From Calothrix sp. PCC 7716 (lineage in GTDB: Bacteria > Cyanobacteriota > Cyanobacteriia > Cyanobacteriales > Nostocaceae), in the NCBI RefSeq assembly GCF_019977735.1, contig NZ_AP025018.1, positions 7,816,580 to 7,880,579 of the forward strand: a DNA stretch of 64,000 bases. The letters run 5' to 3'. This document shows positions 63,910-64,000 of this stretch, piece by piece. The first letter of the stretch is position 1; every line of letters begins with the position of its first letter. A program made the translations under genes and the position numbers. The notes beneath the pieces were generated by a model. The model had not been told where the DNA came from, did not search any database, and saw only the letters and a program-made list of their open reading frames with translations.

Positions 63910-64000
63910 ATGGAATGGCATATAACTGATGCTCAAAGTCTGGCAATAATTGATAGTGAAATTGGCGACCATGTTTTTTCACCCGCAGAATACGAAATCG
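63910..64000 (+). CDS. cobH: Precorrin-8X methylmutase (CobH), 5' end only
   Basis: The window ends 30 codons into this gene. The readable residues MEWHITDAQSLAIIDSEIGD then HVFSPAEYEI fit the start of cyanobacterial CobH, which converts precorrin-8X to hydrogenobyrinate in cobalamin synthesis. Identification rests on this N-terminal pattern alone. No strong RBS is visible (GAACTCGA before the ATG). Confidence 0.7.
   Translation, partial: MEWHITDAQSLAIIDSEIGDHVFSPAEYEI

Overview
The window is AT-rich chromosomal DNA of a cyanobacterium, most likely a filamentous Nostocales-type strain. The main evidence is an LdpA-type iron-sulfur clock protein, a Ycf45/R3H ATPase, a phytochrome-like GAF-PHY-GAF kinase, a Psb32-type TPM protein, cobH, and the repeat families typical of such genomes (heptamer STRRs, GATCCCCCC hairpins, CCCGGTTTC elements). 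The palindrome GGCGCC is scattered through genes and gaps far above expectation, while the usual cyanobacterial HIP1 octamer was not seen. Genus assignment is inference.

Region 1 (1-20.3 kb) is surface and signalling. It holds a very large haemagglutinin-like exoprotein running off the left edge and two broken copies of its 5' end. Between these lie an XRE regulator divergent from a DUF5674 pair, an AAA ATPase-nuclease and an Rpn-like nuclease. A CHAT-TPR protease, a DUF928 protein, a CHASE2 kinase, a response regulator and a degenerate sensor follow, then a secreted glycoside hydrolase and an RTX protein.

Region 2 (20.3-43.3 kb) is a defence island. Its type III-B (Cmr) CRISPR system has three arrays (8, 9 plus one decayed, and 7 repeats) with related repeats and leaders. 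The effector operon runs leftward: csx3-AAA, cas10, cmr3, cmr4, cmr5, a cmr6/cmr1-like fusion, and a CARF protein with a RelE-like C-terminus. The adaptation operon has a WYL-type regulator, an RT-Cas1 fusion, a 77-aa membrane protein and cas2. Cas10 keeps the GGDD cyclase motif but seems to lack the HD nuclease, and Cmr4 lacks the catalytic Asp. The likely output is therefore cyclic-oligoadenylate signalling to the CARF effector. Between these operons sits a compact ubiquitin-like conjugation operon (Ubl, E2-like, JAB-E1 fusion), an M48 protease, and a NYN nuclease.

Region 3 (43.3-64 kb) is mostly housekeeping: dus, fasciclin lipoprotein, VOC protein, serine recombinase, Ycf45-like ATPase, ldpA, three large two-component/c-di-GMP/photoreceptor proteins, an ABC exporter split around hsp20, a Rieske protein, Ap4A phosphorylase, a TPM protein and the start of cobH. 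Gene ghosts (HAD phosphatase, histidine kinases, ParA) lie between them.

Repeats reshape genes throughout. A MITE lies in the terminal CRISPR repeat of array 1 and another in the array 3 leader. A 36-bp REP-derived tandem repeat lies in frame inside RT-Cas1, and heptamer repeats lie in frame inside ldpA. A MITE with a target duplication sits in a duplicated dus 5' fragment. Starts, motifs and alignments were read by eye; no searches were run.
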